Origin: Pantoea sp. GD03673
Lineage (GTDB): Bacteria > Pseudomonadota > Gammaproteobacteria > Enterobacterales > Enterobacteriaceae
DNA length: 64,000 bases
Reading direction: 5' to 3'
Assembly: GCF_029844725.1 (NCBI RefSeq)
Contig: NZ_JAOCKJ010000003.1
Coordinates: 1 to 64,000 of the forward strand
Shown here: positions 19,389-28,563 of the stretch, piece after piece
Layout of the letters: every line of letters starts with the position of its first letter
Numbering within the stretch: the first letter of the stretch is position 1
Program-made: the position numbers and the translations under genes
The notes under the pieces: model-generated
Databases searched by the model: none
What the model saw: the letters and a program-made list of their open reading frames with translations, nothing else
Told to the model about the DNA's origin: nothing

Positions 19389-20849
19389 TTAGTGGCTATT
19401 GATGGCGTTAGCGCGTTCATTAACAGGCGCAGGTTGCGCGCTGTTTCGGGTTTCGGGCTCGGGTTCCGTTTCAGGAATATCGTCAAACCCTAACAGCAGC
19501 GTCAGCACAAATGACAGCACCACTGACAACACCATGACGGCGCCCACCCAGACGATACTCATGGGATTGGTGGGATCAAAAAACTGTACGCTGGTAAACA
19601 GGCCGGGAGAGGCCATCGAGTGGCTGGCCAGCCCGCCAATACCCGCGACTGCGCCACAGATAAAACCGCTGATGAGACAGGCAATGAGTGGCCGTTTTAA
19701 ACGAACCGCCACACCATACAGCGCCGGTTCTGAAATGCCCGCAATGATGGCTGATGCCGCCGCTGCCAGCGCAGTCTGGCGCAGTTCACGATTTTTGGTG
19801 CGGAACGCCACGGCCAGCGAGGATCCTCCCAGCGAGAGATTGGCACCAATCTCTGACGGCATCACCATGCCTTCTTTGCCGGTTTCGGCGATGGTCTGGA
19901 TGATGGTCGGCGTAAACACCCGGTGCATCCCGGTCATCACCAGCAGCGGCCAGATGGCACCCATAATCGCAACGGAAAGCCAGCCAAGATAGCCATGTAC
20001 CGTGTAGACCAGCGCGGAGATGCCGCTGCCGATCCAGATGCCAATCGGGCCAATCAGCACAATCGCTATCGGCGCCGCAATCAGCACAATCAGCATCGGT
20101 TTCAGGAAGTTTTTCGTCACGGCGGGGGTGATGCGATCCACGCCGCGCTCAATGTGGGACAGGATCCACGTCATCACCAGCGCCGGGATCACCGTGTAGG
20201 TATATTTCACCGCAGTGACCGGGATGAAAGCGAACTCCACCGGCTGACCCTGCGCCGCTTTTGCCATCAGCTCAATAAAATTGGGGTGAACCAGTATCCC
20301 GGCAATGGCGATTGCCAGCGACATGTTGGTTTTGAATTTCAGCGCCGCAGAGGCCGCCACCATGATCGGCAGGAAGAAAAAAGCACCATCACCTATCACG
20401 TTAAGGATCACCAGCGTTGACGAGCCTTTTTCAAACACGCCCGCCATATCAAGGATCATCGCCAGCAGCTTAACCATCGACCCGCCAATAATTGCCGGGA
20501 TCAGGGGTGACATGGTGCCCACCAGCGCATCCAGAATGCCTGCGCCAATGCCCCTTAGGGTGATTCTGCGTTTCACCGGGACAGCCGATGCTGTGCCGGG
20601 TGAACCCAGTTCCAGCACCGCCTGGTAGGCGTGCGAAACGTTGTTACCAATGATCACCTGGCACTGGGTGTCGTTGTGTACCACGCCCATGACGCCCCGG
20701 ATGGCTTTAAGACGGGGATAGTCGACCTGCGTTTCATCTTTCACCACAAACCGCAGGCGGGTCATGCAGTGGGTTACGGCTTCGATATTTGTCAGGCCGC
20801 CTAGCGCATCGACGATGGCGCGTGACACCTCGGCATAGTTCATGGGCAT
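19389..20849 (-). CDS. ascF: PTS beta-glucoside-type EIIBC component AscF
   Basis: A 486-residue membrane transporter with an N-terminal EIIB domain, phosphorylatable Cys at residue 28 in HCMTRLRF, then an EIIC domain of about ten membrane helices containing the substrate motif GISEPALYGV. No EIIA domain is present, so a separate EIIA (probably Crr, encoded elsewhere) must supply phosphate, as for E. coli AscF. Two in-frame ATGs (20849 and 20843) are equally plausible starts. The operon faces ascG across a shared control region with an operator and a CRP site. Confidence 0.93.
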   Translation of the reverse strand: MPMNYAEVSRAIVDALGGLTNIEAVTHCMTRLRFVVKDETQVDYPRLKAIRGVMGVVHNDTQCQVIIGNNVSHAYQAVLELGSPGTASAVPVKRRITLRGIGAGILDALVGTMSPLIPAIIGGSMVKLLAMILDMAGVFEKGSSTLVILNVIGDGAFFFLPIMVAASAALKFKTNMSLAIAIAGILVHPNFIELMAKAAQGQPVEFAFIPVTAVKYTYTVIPALVMTWILSHIERGVDRITPAVTKNFLKPMLIVLIAAPIAIVLIGPIGIWIGSGISALVYTVHGYLGWLSVAIMGAIWPLLVMTGMHRVFTPTIIQTIAETGKEGMVMPSEIGANLSLGGSSLAVAFRTKNRELRQTALAAAASAIIAGISEPALYGVAVRLKRPLIACLISGFICGAVAGIGGLASHSMASPGLFTSVQFFDPTNPMSIVWVGAVMVLSVVLSFVLTLLLGFDDIPETEPEPETRNSAQPAPVNERANAINSH

Positions 20850-20919
20850 GATCGCTCTTCTCTGTAGGGTAAGTCGGTTAAAGTTTTTATGTTTTTAGCG
20901 CCTGATGACAGGCAAATAG

Positions 20920-20931
20920 GAAACCGGTTTC
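20920..20931. promoter_or_regulatory. Probable AscG operator
   Basis: Perfect 12-bp palindrome GAAACCGGTTTC with the central CpG typical of LacI/GalR-family operators. It lies between the divergent ascF and ascG, 71 nt from the ascF start. Confidence 0.75.
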
Positions 20932-20992
20932 ACAAAATCATGAAGTGCTTTCAGAACGCCGACAAGCGTAAAAATCAGGCAAATTGCCGTTT

Positions 20993-21008
20993 TGTGAGCT
21001 ATATCACT
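20993..21008. promoter_or_regulatory. Probable CRP-binding site
   Basis: TGTGA-N6-TCACT matches the CRP consensus (TGTGA-N6-TCACA) at all but the last base. Located in the ascF/ascG divergent region, it implies catabolite control of beta-glucoside use. Confidence 0.65.
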
Positions 21009-21108
21009 TGAACGCGCCAGGCAACGTCGTGCGCAGACGGGGGGTAAATATTTCCAATATTGAGAGGCTTAGGTAGACTGCAGAACGACGCAGCAAAGGA
21101 GCATCACG

Positions 21109-22125
21109 ATGGCAACGATTCAGGAAGTGGCAAACAGAGCGGGCGTCTCAAAAGCGACAGTGTCACGCGTGCTCTCCGGCAATGGCTATGTCGGGCAGGA
21201 GAAACGTGAAAGGGTGTTAAAGGCGATTGCTGAAACCGGATACCGGCCCAATCTGCTGGCGCGTAACCTGGCGACCAAAACGTCTCAGACTATCGGACTG
21301 GTGATCACCAATACGCTCTATACCGGAAGCTACTTCACTGAATTAATGGCCCATTCCGCACGCATGATGGAGCAGCAGGGTCGTCAGCTGATTCTGGCGG
21401 ACGGCAAGCACACCGCTGAACAGGAAGAAGCGGCGATTCAGTTTCTGCTCGACCTGCGCTGTGATGGCATCATTATCTACCCGCGTTTCCTGAGTATTGA
21501 CGCGCTGGACGCGATTATCTCCCGCCACAAACAGCCGATACTGGTCATCAACCGGCGGTTGCGCATCAACCACAGCTACTGCATTTACAGCGATCAGCAC
21601 GCCAGCAGTGCGACAGCTGTCAGCCATCTGCTGAATCAGGGGCATCGCGATATCGCCTTTATCACCGGTTCACTGGACTCCCCGACCGGCGTCGAACGCC
21701 TTTCCGGCTATCACGCTGCCCTGACCGCACAGGGTCTGAAAGCTGACGACCGCCATGTGGTGGCGGGGAAATGGACGGCGCAGAGCGGGATGGCCGCCGT
21801 GGATACGCTGCGGGAGCGGAACGTGTCATTTACTGCGCTGGTGGCGAGTAATGATGAGATGGCGATTGGTGCCATTAAGCGCCTGACCGAATGCGGGATT
21901 ACGGTGCCCGATCAGGTGTCGGTGATAGGCTTCGATGACATCCCGCTGGCACCCTATATCACGCCGTCGTTATCCAGCATGAAACCGCCGGTGACTGAGA
22001 TGATCGATGAGACGATTAACCGCCTGCTGACGATGCTGGATGGCGGTGACTGGCACACCCAGGCACCTTTTACGGCGAGCCTGATGCTGCGCGATTCCGT
22101 CAGGCCGGGGCCCCGGTCTGCTTAA
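21109..22125 (+). CDS. ascG: LacI-family repressor AscG
   Basis: A 338-residue LacI/GalR regulator. The helix-turn-helix ATIQEVANRAGVSKATVSRV is at the N-terminus, followed by a hinge and a periplasmic-binding-like sensor domain. Resemblance to E. coli AscG is strong (shared YRPNLLARNL, DLRCD, IIYPRFLS and NRRLR). It most likely represses ascFB through the GAAACCGGTTTC site. The stop overlaps by 4 nt the convergent DeoR-family gene. AAAGGAG precedes the start. Confidence 0.92.
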   Translation: MATIQEVANRAGVSKATVSRVLSGNGYVGQEKRERVLKAIAETGYRPNLLARNLATKTSQTIGLVITNTLYTGSYFTELMAHSARMMEQQGRQLILADGKHTAEQEEAAIQFLLDLRCDGIIIYPRFLSIDALDAIISRHKQPILVINRRLRINHSYCIYSDQHASSATAVSHLLNQGHRDIAFITGSLDSPTGVERLSGYHAALTAQGLKADDRHVVAGKWTAQSGMAAVDTLRERNVSFTALVASNDEMAIGAIKRLTECGITVPDQVSVIGFDDIPLAPYITPSLSSMKPPVTEMIDETINRLLTMLDGGDWHTQAPFTASLMLRDSVRPGPRSA

Positions 22126-22871
22126 ACTGCCGCGACCTGTATCACCTCAATGGCCTGTTCCCTGAGCAGCGCGACCGTGGCTGCATCGAGTGTCTCATCG
22201 GTAATGACATTACCCACCTGATAACCGCATGAGAGCGGATAGGGGTGAACCTGCCCGAATTTCGAGGCATCGGTCAGGGCATAGCTTTCAGCGCCCTTCG
22301 CCAGCACCGCATCCACCACATCACAGCGCAGCATGTTGCGGCCGGTAAAGCCGGTCTCCGGGTGCCAGCCATCCACGCCAACAAACGCTCTGTGAAAATG
22401 GACCTGCTGGATGGAATAACGGGTCAGCGGGCCGACCACGGACTCACTGCTTTTCTGCAGCAATCCACCCAGCACTATCACATCACAGGCGGCTTCCCGC
22501 AGAAGCTGGGCGATATAGTGGCTGACGGTAATCAGCGTCAGATCGGCACGGTCAGCCAGCGCACGCGCCAGCAGCGCATTGGTGCTGCCGCCTTCGATGA
22601 ACACGGATTCACCCGGCTGCACCAGGCTGGCGGCATGCTGTGCCAGCGCCTGCTTGGTGGGGTAACGGGTGTTCATGCGGGTGCCGACGTTGTCGCTGTC
22701 CAGCGCCAGCGCCGAGCCGTGAACACGGCGCAGCAGCCGGTCACGTTCCAGCAGCGTGAGATCCTGGCGCATTGTCACGTCGGAAACTCCGGTAAGCTGC
22801 GCCAGTTCACTGACCGTTACGCTGCCCCGGCTGTTAACGAGTTGAATAATCTGATGATGTCGCGGGTTCAT
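22122..22871 (-). CDS. DeoR-family regulator, YciT-like
   Basis: A 249-residue repressor with an N-terminal DeoR winged helix (SRGSVTVSELAQLTGVSDVT) and a DeoRC sugar-phosphate sensor domain with VFIEGGSTNALLARAL and KAFVG-type segments (RAFVGVDGWHPETGFTGR). It closely resembles E. coli YciT in the sensor domain, including SESVVGPLTR and DASKFG. The ligand and targets are unknown. It is convergent with ascG and separated from ybiU by 71 nt on the same strand. Confidence 0.88.
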   Translation of the reverse strand: MNPRHHQIIQLVNSRGSVTVSELAQLTGVSDVTMRQDLTLLERDRLLRRVHGSALALDSDNVGTRMNTRYPTKQALAQHAASLVQPGESVFIEGGSTNALLARALADRADLTLITVSHYIAQLLREAACDVIVLGGLLQKSSESVVGPLTRYSIQQVHFHRAFVGVDGWHPETGFTGRNMLRCDVVDAVLAKGAESYALTDASKFGQVHPYPLSCGYQVGNVITDETLDAATVALLREQAIEVIQVAAV

Positions 22872-22942
22872 AATCGAGTTTCGCAGAAAAACAGTAGTGT
22901 ATCAGGGATTACCCCGCGCCGGTGCAGAACGCGGGGTCTGGA

Positions 22943-24205
22943 TCAGGCTAAATCCAGTGAGCGGCGTCCGTTAAGGTTCAGATCGTCCGGCTTAAAACGC
23001 TGATCCCATTCAGCTTCATAATCTTCCGGCGGAAAATCGTCCGGCGACCGTCCCTGCTCAAGCGCCTGCGCAACCCGCCGGGCATAGGCACGATTCTTGT
23101 CACACATTGGCGCTGCGGGGATATACATCACATTGCCCCAGCCCTGCTGATTTTCGACCGGCGCAACGGCGTGGATCACATCGCAGTGCCACCACACCGA
23201 ATCGCCCGCCTCCAGCGCCGGGATCGAACAGAGTCCGGCAATCAGGTGCGGATGCCACTGCTCATTAATGGGCAACACCCGGCCCGGTGCCACGCCACAC
23301 AGTTCATCTTCAGGTACATCTGAAAGCAGCGGGCGCAGCAGGACATAGGCCATCGCCTGCGGCACCGGTACCACGTGCAGCAGGCCCTGACCGGGGATCA
23401 TATCGGAAAGGGCGGTCCAGCCCTGAAACGTACGGAACACGGAACATTTGGTGGTGCCAGGCAGGTCATACTCATCTACGTCGGTACGGTGCGCGGCGTT
23501 CCAGGGATCGTAAGCGGCAAAATCACCGTGAAACAGCGTACTGAAAACCTGCTGATAGGCGGGCAGTAACCAGCGTTCCAGTGCGCCGGAGTCGGTATGG
23601 GCACCTAATCCTTTCGACGTGGTGCCGGGCAAACGGCGACGGATGCGGTCGGGATAGATAACGCTGATATCAGGATCAAACCACTGTTTGCCGTTGGCAT
23701 TAAAGGTCCATAGCCGGTTCAGAAAGGATTGCGCATCAGCCATCGCCGCGCTCTGCCGCGCATCCATCTGCGCCTTTGACCAGTAAATCGGGTAAATTTC
23801 AGGGCGTGAGGCGGCCAGCGTGCCAAAGAAGTCATCACCGGGACCGCGATAATGTTCATCAAAGCGGTTGTGATCCAGATAGTCGAGCATCGACTTATCC
23901 CATGCCAGTGCCTGCTCTCGCGCGAAATGCTGCTTAATCACCACACACCCGCGACGTTTAATCAGCGCCCGGGTTTCATCCGAAACCCGTCCTTCTGTTA
24001 TGTCCTGCATCGGCACCACCGGCCAGGCTGTGCCGGTTCGCGCTTCCTCTGCTTTCGCTTCGGCAATGGCGGTGTTAATGCTGTCGCACACCTGCCGGAA
24101 AAGGATATCGACGTCGCCGATTTGCTGACGCAGCTGCTGCTTCATCTGGCGGATAGCCGTTTTAACATCATCAGGTAAGGGGGTAGAGCGGCATTCTTCA
24201 CGCAT
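22943..24205 (-). CDS. ybiU: DUF1479 protein YbiU (putative Fe/2-oxoglutarate-type oxygenase)
   Basis: A 420-residue protein matching E. coli YbiU in length and content. An HxD pair (LGAHTDSGALERW) and a distal His (WWHCDVIHAVAP) outline a non-haem iron facial triad within a double-stranded beta-helix fold. A dioxygenase activity is therefore plausible but unproven for the family. GAGGAG stands 6 nt before ATG 24205. The gene is divergent from supH with 254 nt between starts; the same two genes are neighbours in E. coli, supporting orthology. Confidence 0.88.
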   Translation of the reverse strand: MREECRSTPLPDDVKTAIRQMKQQLRQQIGDVDILFRQVCDSINTAIAEAKAEEARTGTAWPVVPMQDITEGRVSDETRALIKRRGCVVIKQHFAREQALAWDKSMLDYLDHNRFDEHYRGPGDDFFGTLAASRPEIYPIYWSKAQMDARQSAAMADAQSFLNRLWTFNANGKQWFDPDISVIYPDRIRRRLPGTTSKGLGAHTDSGALERWLLPAYQQVFSTLFHGDFAAYDPWNAAHRTDVDEYDLPGTTKCSVFRTFQGWTALSDMIPGQGLLHVVPVPQAMAYVLLRPLLSDVPEDELCGVAPGRVLPINEQWHPHLIAGLCSIPALEAGDSVWWHCDVIHAVAPVENQQGWGNVMYIPAAPMCDKNRAYARRVAQALEQGRSPDDFPPEDYEAEWDQRFKPDDLNLNGRRSLDLA

Positions 24206-24233
24206 TTCAGACTCCTCAATGTCAGGGATTGAG

Positions 24234-24267
24234 TTACGAATGTAATTAAATTAACCTTCATTCGTAA
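24234..24267. promoter_or_regulatory. Inverted repeat in the ybiU/supH divergent region
   Basis: Perfect 9-bp arms TTACGAATG / CATTCGTAA separated by 16 AT-rich nt, close to the ybiU start. It may be an operator for an unidentified regulator. Confidence 0.45.
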
Positions 24268-24459
24268 TTTGCGACTGAGGTTAACATTCTTTTAACGACA
24301 AAAAACGTGCGTGATAACACAACTTCTGAACCGGAACGCTCTGAAAGCCGTTAGCAAAGTCACTATTTGCATTCTCATTAATCCACACAGCGAGTAAGCT
24401 TTATGAATCAAATCAATCAGCCGGAAGGACAGAACGGCGAACGTAAAGGGGCAGGCGAG

Positions 24460-25281
24460 ATGGCGGTTAAGATGATTGCGGTGGATATGGACGGGACCTT
24501 TCTGGACGATAATAAGCAGTACAACGTTCAGCGTTTTGCACGTCAGTATGCGCTGCTGAAGCAGAAGGGCATCCGGTTTGTGGTGGCCAGTGGTAATCAG
24601 TATTACCAGCTGCAGCGCTATTTTCCTGACATCAAAGATGAGATTGCGTTCGTGGCTGAGAATGGCGCGTGGGTCTCTGACTGCAACGAAGAGATCTTCT
24701 GTGGCGAGTTAGCGCAGGAAAAAGTACACAAGATCCTCGATATCCTGGCACATGAACCCGATATCGCCGTGGTGGTGTGCGGACGCAAAAGTGCCTACAT
24801 GCATTCTTCCGCCTCTGATGCGGTGATGGAACAGCTGGCAAACCACTATCACCGGCTGGAAAAACGCGATGACCTTTATGCCATCGACGACACCATTTTC
24901 AAATTCTCGCTGAAGCTGGAGCATGAAGGTGTGGAGGCGCTGCTGCAACGACTGCATGCCAGTCTGGGCGAGCTGGAGAACATCATGCATCCTGTTTCCA
25001 GCGGTTTTGGCTTTATCGACCTTATTATTCCCGGCTGCCACAAAGCCCACGGTATTGCGTTGTTGCAGGAAAAATGGGGGATCAGCGATTGTGAAGTGCT
25101 GGCCATTGGCGACAGTGCAAATGATATTGAGATGCTGCGTCAGGCCTGCTTCAGCTTCTCAATGGCCAATGCTGCTGACGCTGTTGCTGCAGTGGCTCGC
25201 TACCAGACTCAGAGCAACAATGATGAAGGTGCCCTGAATGTGATTTCCCGCGTGCTGGCACGCGAATTCCCGTTCGATTAA
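24460..25281 (+). CDS. supH: HAD-superfamily sugar phosphatase SupH (YbiV)
   Basis: A 273-residue Cof-type HAD hydrolase. HAD motif I is VDMDGTFLDD near the N-terminus, motif II FVVASGNQYYQL, and motif III/IV IGDSANDIEML near residue 220. It resembles E. coli SupH (sugar phosphatase on erythrose-4-phosphate and similar) with shared GFGFIDLIIPG and EGALNVI. I chose ATG 24460 because family members start at the equivalent MxVK. An ATG at 24403 would add 19 residues. It is the divergent partner of ybiU. Confidence 0.88.
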   Translation: MAVKMIAVDMDGTFLDDNKQYNVQRFARQYALLKQKGIRFVVASGNQYYQLQRYFPDIKDEIAFVAENGAWVSDCNEEIFCGELAQEKVHKILDILAHEPDIAVVVCGRKSAYMHSSASDAVMEQLANHYHRLEKRDDLYAIDDTIFKFSLKLEHEGVEALLQRLHASLGELENIMHPVSSGFGFIDLIIPGCHKAHGIALLQEKWGISDCEVLAIGDSANDIEMLRQACFSFSMANAADAVAAVARYQTQSNNDEGALNVISRVLAREFPFD

Positions 25282-25311
25282 GTCCCGGTAATCGGCCTGA
25301 CGACCCCTGTT

Positions 25312-25704
25312 TTATCTGTCACTTTCCTGATGGCTGCGAGCATGATTTTCCATTTCATCCAGCGCAGCCTGATTCTCCAGCCCCCACTGATACATCTGCT
25401 CAATCGGCTCTGCGAATGTAAGACCCAGTGGCGTAAGGCTGTATTCCACTTTTGGCGGCACCACCTGCCACACCTGACGTGACACAAGTCCGCGCTGCTC
25501 CAGTTCCCGCAGCGTCTGTATCAGCATCTTCTTCGAGATTCCCTGCAGACTGCGCTCCAGTTCGCCGGTGCGAGCCCGATTATCCGGCCAGTGCCAGAGC
25601 GCATGCAGCACCATTGTGCTCCACTTCACCGAAAAAAGTTCCAGCAGCCGACGCGGCGGCGAGTCCGCATAAAAGCACAGTTTCCCGTCAATCCAGACCG
25701 GCAT
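25312..25704 (-). CDS. HxlR-family transcriptional regulator
   Basis: A 130-residue winged-helix protein: LELFSVKWSTMVLHALW, then GISKKMLIQTLRELEQRGLVSR and VEYSLTPLG are the HxlR signatures. Such proteins often sense electrophiles or aldehydes through a Cys; here the N-terminal Cys is in KLCFY. It is divergent from the yahK-type alcohol dehydrogenase, which is its probable target. Confidence 0.88.
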   Translation of the reverse strand: MPVWIDGKLCFYADSPPRRLLELFSVKWSTMVLHALWHWPDNRARTGELERSLQGISKKMLIQTLRELEQRGLVSRQVWQVVPPKVEYSLTPLGLTFAEPIEQMYQWGLENQAALDEMENHARSHQESDR

Positions 25705-25724
25705 AATTTCACATCCCGTTTTAT

Positions 25725-25754
25725 GGTAACCAAAAGGTAACTACTACCAAAAGG
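25725..25754. promoter_or_regulatory. Direct repeats in the hxlR/yahK intergenic region
   Basis: ACCAAAAGG occurs at 25729-25737 and again at 25746-25754 (17-nt period), and GGTAAC at 25725-25730 and 25736-25741. These are candidate half-sites for the HxlR-family regulator. Confidence 0.45.
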
Positions 25755-25815
25755 GAGTCTGTGTGTCTATAGTGTGCCGCTTTCTTTACGACCATCAGGT
25801 AAGAAGAGGCAACAG

Positions 25816-26865
25816 ATGAAAATTAATGCGCTGGTCGCCACGCAGGCAGATCACCCGTTGAAAACCGGGCAGATTGCGTTACGCGACCTGCAGGCTGACG
25901 ATGTTAAAATCGACATTCTCTACTGCGGTGTCTGTCACTCTGACCTGCACATGGCGCGCAATGAGTGGGGCGTCAGCCGCTATCCGCTGGTTCCCGGTCA
26001 CGAGATTGTCGGACGGGTCATTGCAACAGGTGACAACGTCACGAAATTTTCCGTCGGAGACACGGTTGGCGTTGGCGTCATGGTTGATTCCTGCCGTGCG
26101 TGCCACTTCTGCCAGCAGCAGGAAGAGCAATATTGTGAGGCCGGGTTCACGCCGACTTATAACGGCATCGATAAATATACCGGTCACACAACGTTTGGCG
26201 GCTATGCGCAGCACATCATCACCGACCAGCATTTTGTGGTCACGGTTCCCGATAATCTGGCACTGAACGCGGTGGCACCGCTACTGTGCGCAGGCGTAAC
26301 CGTCTGGTCACCCCTGCAGCACTTCAACGTAAAGGCAGGCGATCGTGTCGGCGTGGTCGGTCTTGGTGGCCTGGGCCACATGGCCGTTAAGCTGGCCAGC
26401 GCACTGGGTGCAGAAGTCACCCTGTTTACGACCTCTCCGGCGAAAGGGGCGGATGCGCGTCGGCTGGGTGCTAAACATGTCGTGATCTCGCGGGATGCGG
26501 CACAAATGGCCGGATGTCAGGCGTCACTGGATATCATTCTTGACTGTGTTGCTGCGCCGCACGACCTTGATCCTTATCTCAGCACGCTAAAAACCAACGG
26601 TCAGCTGGTGCTGGTGGGGATCCCCGATCAGCCTCATCCGTCACCGAATGTCACGCCGATGGTGTTTCGTCGCCTGAGTATCACTGGCACCTCCATTGGC
26701 AGCATCCAGGAGACGCAGCAGATGCTCGACTTCTGTGGTGAGCACAACATTACGGCCGACGTGGAGATGATCACCGGTGAAGAGGTGGAGTCTGCTTTTG
26801 AACGTATGCTTGTCAGCGATGTGAAATATCGTTTCGTGATTGATATGCAGAAAACCCGCTGGTAA
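25816..26865 (+). CDS. yahK: Zinc-dependent alcohol/aldehyde dehydrogenase, YahK-like
   Basis: A 349-residue zinc-type medium-chain dehydrogenase. Catalytic zinc ligands are in GVCHSD and GHE, and the structural zinc site is the Cys-rich CRACHFCQQQEEQYC. The Rossmann motif is VVGLGGLGHMAVKLASALGA. YahK-type enzymes reduce a broad range of aldehydes with NADPH. The start is ATG 25816 after AAGAAGAGG. An upstream HxlR regulator suggests aldehyde-responsive expression. Confidence 0.9.
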   Translation: MKINALVATQADHPLKTGQIALRDLQADDVKIDILYCGVCHSDLHMARNEWGVSRYPLVPGHEIVGRVIATGDNVTKFSVGDTVGVGVMVDSCRACHFCQQQEEQYCEAGFTPTYNGIDKYTGHTTFGGYAQHIITDQHFVVTVPDNLALNAVAPLLCAGVTVWSPLQHFNVKAGDRVGVVGLGGLGHMAVKLASALGAEVTLFTTSPAKGADARRLGAKHVVISRDAAQMAGCQASLDIILDCVAAPHDLDPYLSTLKTNGQLVLVGIPDQPHPSPNVTPMVFRRLSITGTSIGSIQETQQMLDFCGEHNITADVEMITGEEVESAFERMLVSDVKYRFVIDMQKTRW

Positions 26866-26866
26866 C

Positions 26867-26920
26867 CCTCTGGCCCGCTCTGAAAGTGGGCCTTCCTGCT
26901 GTGTGCTGGCAGGCCAGAGG
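26867..26920. repeat. Long inverted repeat after yahK
   Basis: CCTCTGGCC (26867-26875) and GGCCAGAGG (26912-26920) bracket a smaller internal GC-rich hairpin, directly after the yahK stop. It may terminate transcription, though no T tract follows. Confidence 0.45.
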
Positions 26921-27033
26921 CCGGAATGAATAGCTTCGCTGATAGTTACAACATACCATGTGCGTTCCATTGCCATATCACATGCGTGTCCGTGCAATAA
27001 AAGCTATTCAGCAAATAGGTTCGGATAGCAGCA

Positions 27034-27063
27034 AAAAAATACCCGACGCACGGGTCGGGTATC
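27034..27063 (-). terminator. Rho-independent terminator downstream of the membrane protein gene
   Basis: On the minus strand an 8-bp stem TACCCGAC / GTCGGGTA is followed by seven T residues, 24 nt past the stop of the 27087-27773 gene. Confidence 0.85.
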
Positions 27064-27086
27064 TGCATTACCGTCTGTAGCAGGTG

Positions 27087-27773
27087 TTAATTCTGATCTT
27101 TGTCCGCTTTACTTTTTTCAGGTTCGTCTTTTTCAACAGCATGAATAAAGGGTTTAAGCAGCTGAATATCCAGAATGACATAAACCATGGTGCTGATAAA
27201 AAGCGAGATGACGCTGCCAAACACGCCGCTGGTGGTAAACGTCAGATAGTTATAAATCACCAGCCAGGTCACGCAGATGAACAGCGCGAGCGAAATAGAA
27301 AGGTTGGGCACGGAGTAATTGCTGGTGCCGCCGCCCTGGGTGTGGGTGGCTTTGAACAGATTTCCGATGGCGTATGTTTCCAGCACCAGAATGCTCTTTT
27401 CCCAGTTGCGCTGCTTTCGAGCGCTGGCGCGGGTCAGGAAAAGATAGAGAATCGAGATGAAAAAACCGGAGAAGGCGATAAGCACCGGAATCGCTTCCAG
27501 CGCATATTCAATGCTCTTATGCGCAGCGCCCGTGGTACTGAGATCAAGCGTCAGCGAGGCACCCAGCGCAGCATATAAAAAGAGGAACAGCAGCAGAAAC
27601 GTCAGGCTGCGTTTCCAGTCTCCATCAGCCTCGGCGCTTTTCTGCTGGATGGCCACCTGAAGCGATTGCTGAATTTGTTGTGCCTGAAGGGAGTCTGTAT
27701 CAAGGGTGTGGCAGGGCGCGGCAAAGAAGTGGTGCATAAACTGCTCGTCTTCTTCGTGAATGGTGATTTTCAT
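27087..27773 (-). CDS. Four-helix inner-membrane protein of unknown function
   Basis: A 228-residue protein with a soluble N-terminus (HEEDEQFMHHFFAAP), a short helical linker rich in Gln, then two pairs of transmembrane helices: SLTFLLLFLFLYAALGASL and IPVLIAFSGFFISILYLF, then LALFICVTWLVIYNYL and GSVISLFISTMVYVIL. A conserved-looking RNWEKSILVLE loop sits between the pairs, and the C-terminus is charged. The arrangement recalls RipA/SLATT-type membrane proteins, but this is a guess. Its own terminator lies just downstream. Confidence 0.7.
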   Translation of the reverse strand: MKITIHEEDEQFMHHFFAAPCHTLDTDSLQAQQIQQSLQVAIQQKSAEADGDWKRSLTFLLLFLFLYAALGASLTLDLSTTGAAHKSIEYALEAIPVLIAFSGFFISILYLFLTRASARKQRNWEKSILVLETYAIGNLFKATHTQGGGTSNYSVPNLSISLALFICVTWLVIYNYLTFTTSGVFGSVISLFISTMVYVILDIQLLKPFIHAVEKDEPEKSKADKDQN

Positions 27774-27865
27774 CAGAAACCTGTATTGGGGGAGTTTTCT
27801 TTATTCTAATCAGCACAGGATGAATTAACAGTAACTTTGCCGGTAAACCAAAGCCCCAGGCTGGC

Positions 27866-28108
27866 TTAGCGGGATATCAGGCTAAACAGCGTGCTTAAAA
27901 CCGAATCCGTTGCAAACGTCTGAGCAGCGTTATCCTCGTCGTGGCGCAACTGTTTATGGCGCACCACGGCGGCATCGGCGTTATCGGCATAAATCACGTC
28001 CCGGACGATCCCGTAACCTTCCGTAGCTAACACGTCCTGCTGATCCTGTCTTAAGAGATTGACGGCCCTGACTGACTGGTCCTTCTGGAACAGACGATAA
28101 TCTGGCAT
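27866..28108 (-). CDS. Small unknown protein, second gene of a two-gene unit
   Basis: An 80-residue soluble protein, acidic in the second half, without recognised motif. GGGGAGAA lies upstream of ATG 28108. It begins only 2 nt after the stop of the 28111-28335 gene, so both are likely co-translated. No family recognised. Confidence 0.6.
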   Translation of the reverse strand: MPDYRLFQKDQSVRAVNLLRQDQQDVLATEGYGIVRDVIYADNADAAVVRHKQLRHDEDNAAQTFATDSVLSTLFSLISR

Positions 28109-28110
28109 GC

Positions 28111-28335
28111 TTATTTCTCCCCAGGAGTGTCCAGCGCTTTAAACTGCCTGATAGCGTCATTGATATTGTTCGTCTCGACGGTCGCGATGCAGCGATCACC
28201 GTTAAAGACCTCATAGCGGGCGTTGTGAAGCTGAAACAACAAATCCCTGCCACGAAAATGTATGCGTTTCTGTTTAACGCCAATCCCATGCCGCCGTAAT
28301 AGCGCCTGTGACAGGCGGTCGGTCTCTTTAATCAT
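28111..28335 (-). CDS. Small unknown protein, first gene of a two-gene unit
   Basis: A 74-residue basic protein (MIKETDRLSQALLRR, RIHFRGRDLLFQLHNARYEV) with an alpha then beta pattern. Start chosen at ATG 28335 because of the AGGAGCTGAAGG just upstream. Family not recognised; it may be regulatory or nucleic-acid binding by charge, which is speculation. Confidence 0.6.
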   Translation of the reverse strand: MIKETDRLSQALLRRHGIGVKQKRIHFRGRDLLFQLHNARYEVFNGDRCIATVETNNINDAIRQFKALDTPGEK

Positions 28336-28563
28336 TCCTTCAGCTCCTCGGCAGTACGTGGTCACTGCCAGTAAACCTGATGAACATTAGTTTTATATTA
28401 AGAGACAACCTTATTTTTAGCAGGGCTAAAGTGTACCTTTCAGAGAAATTACCGGGTAGCAGGGACTTACAGGACGGTTTCCCTGCCGGATTCCGCATTC
28501 ACTGCGTTAACAGGCCCTGAATGCGGTACACTTGCCCGGACAACTTGCACAGGACATGCCGCT

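Noticed and set aside
19389-20849. AscF considered incomplete because it lacks an EIIA domain
   Set aside because: E. coli AscF is also EIIBC only, so the length is normal.
22245-23003. 252-codon plus-strand frame antisense to the DeoR-family gene
   Set aside because: Antisense shadow; the minus-strand gene has clear family motifs.
26641-26997. 118-codon minus-strand frame at the end of yahK
   Set aside because: Mostly antisense to a well-supported coding region.
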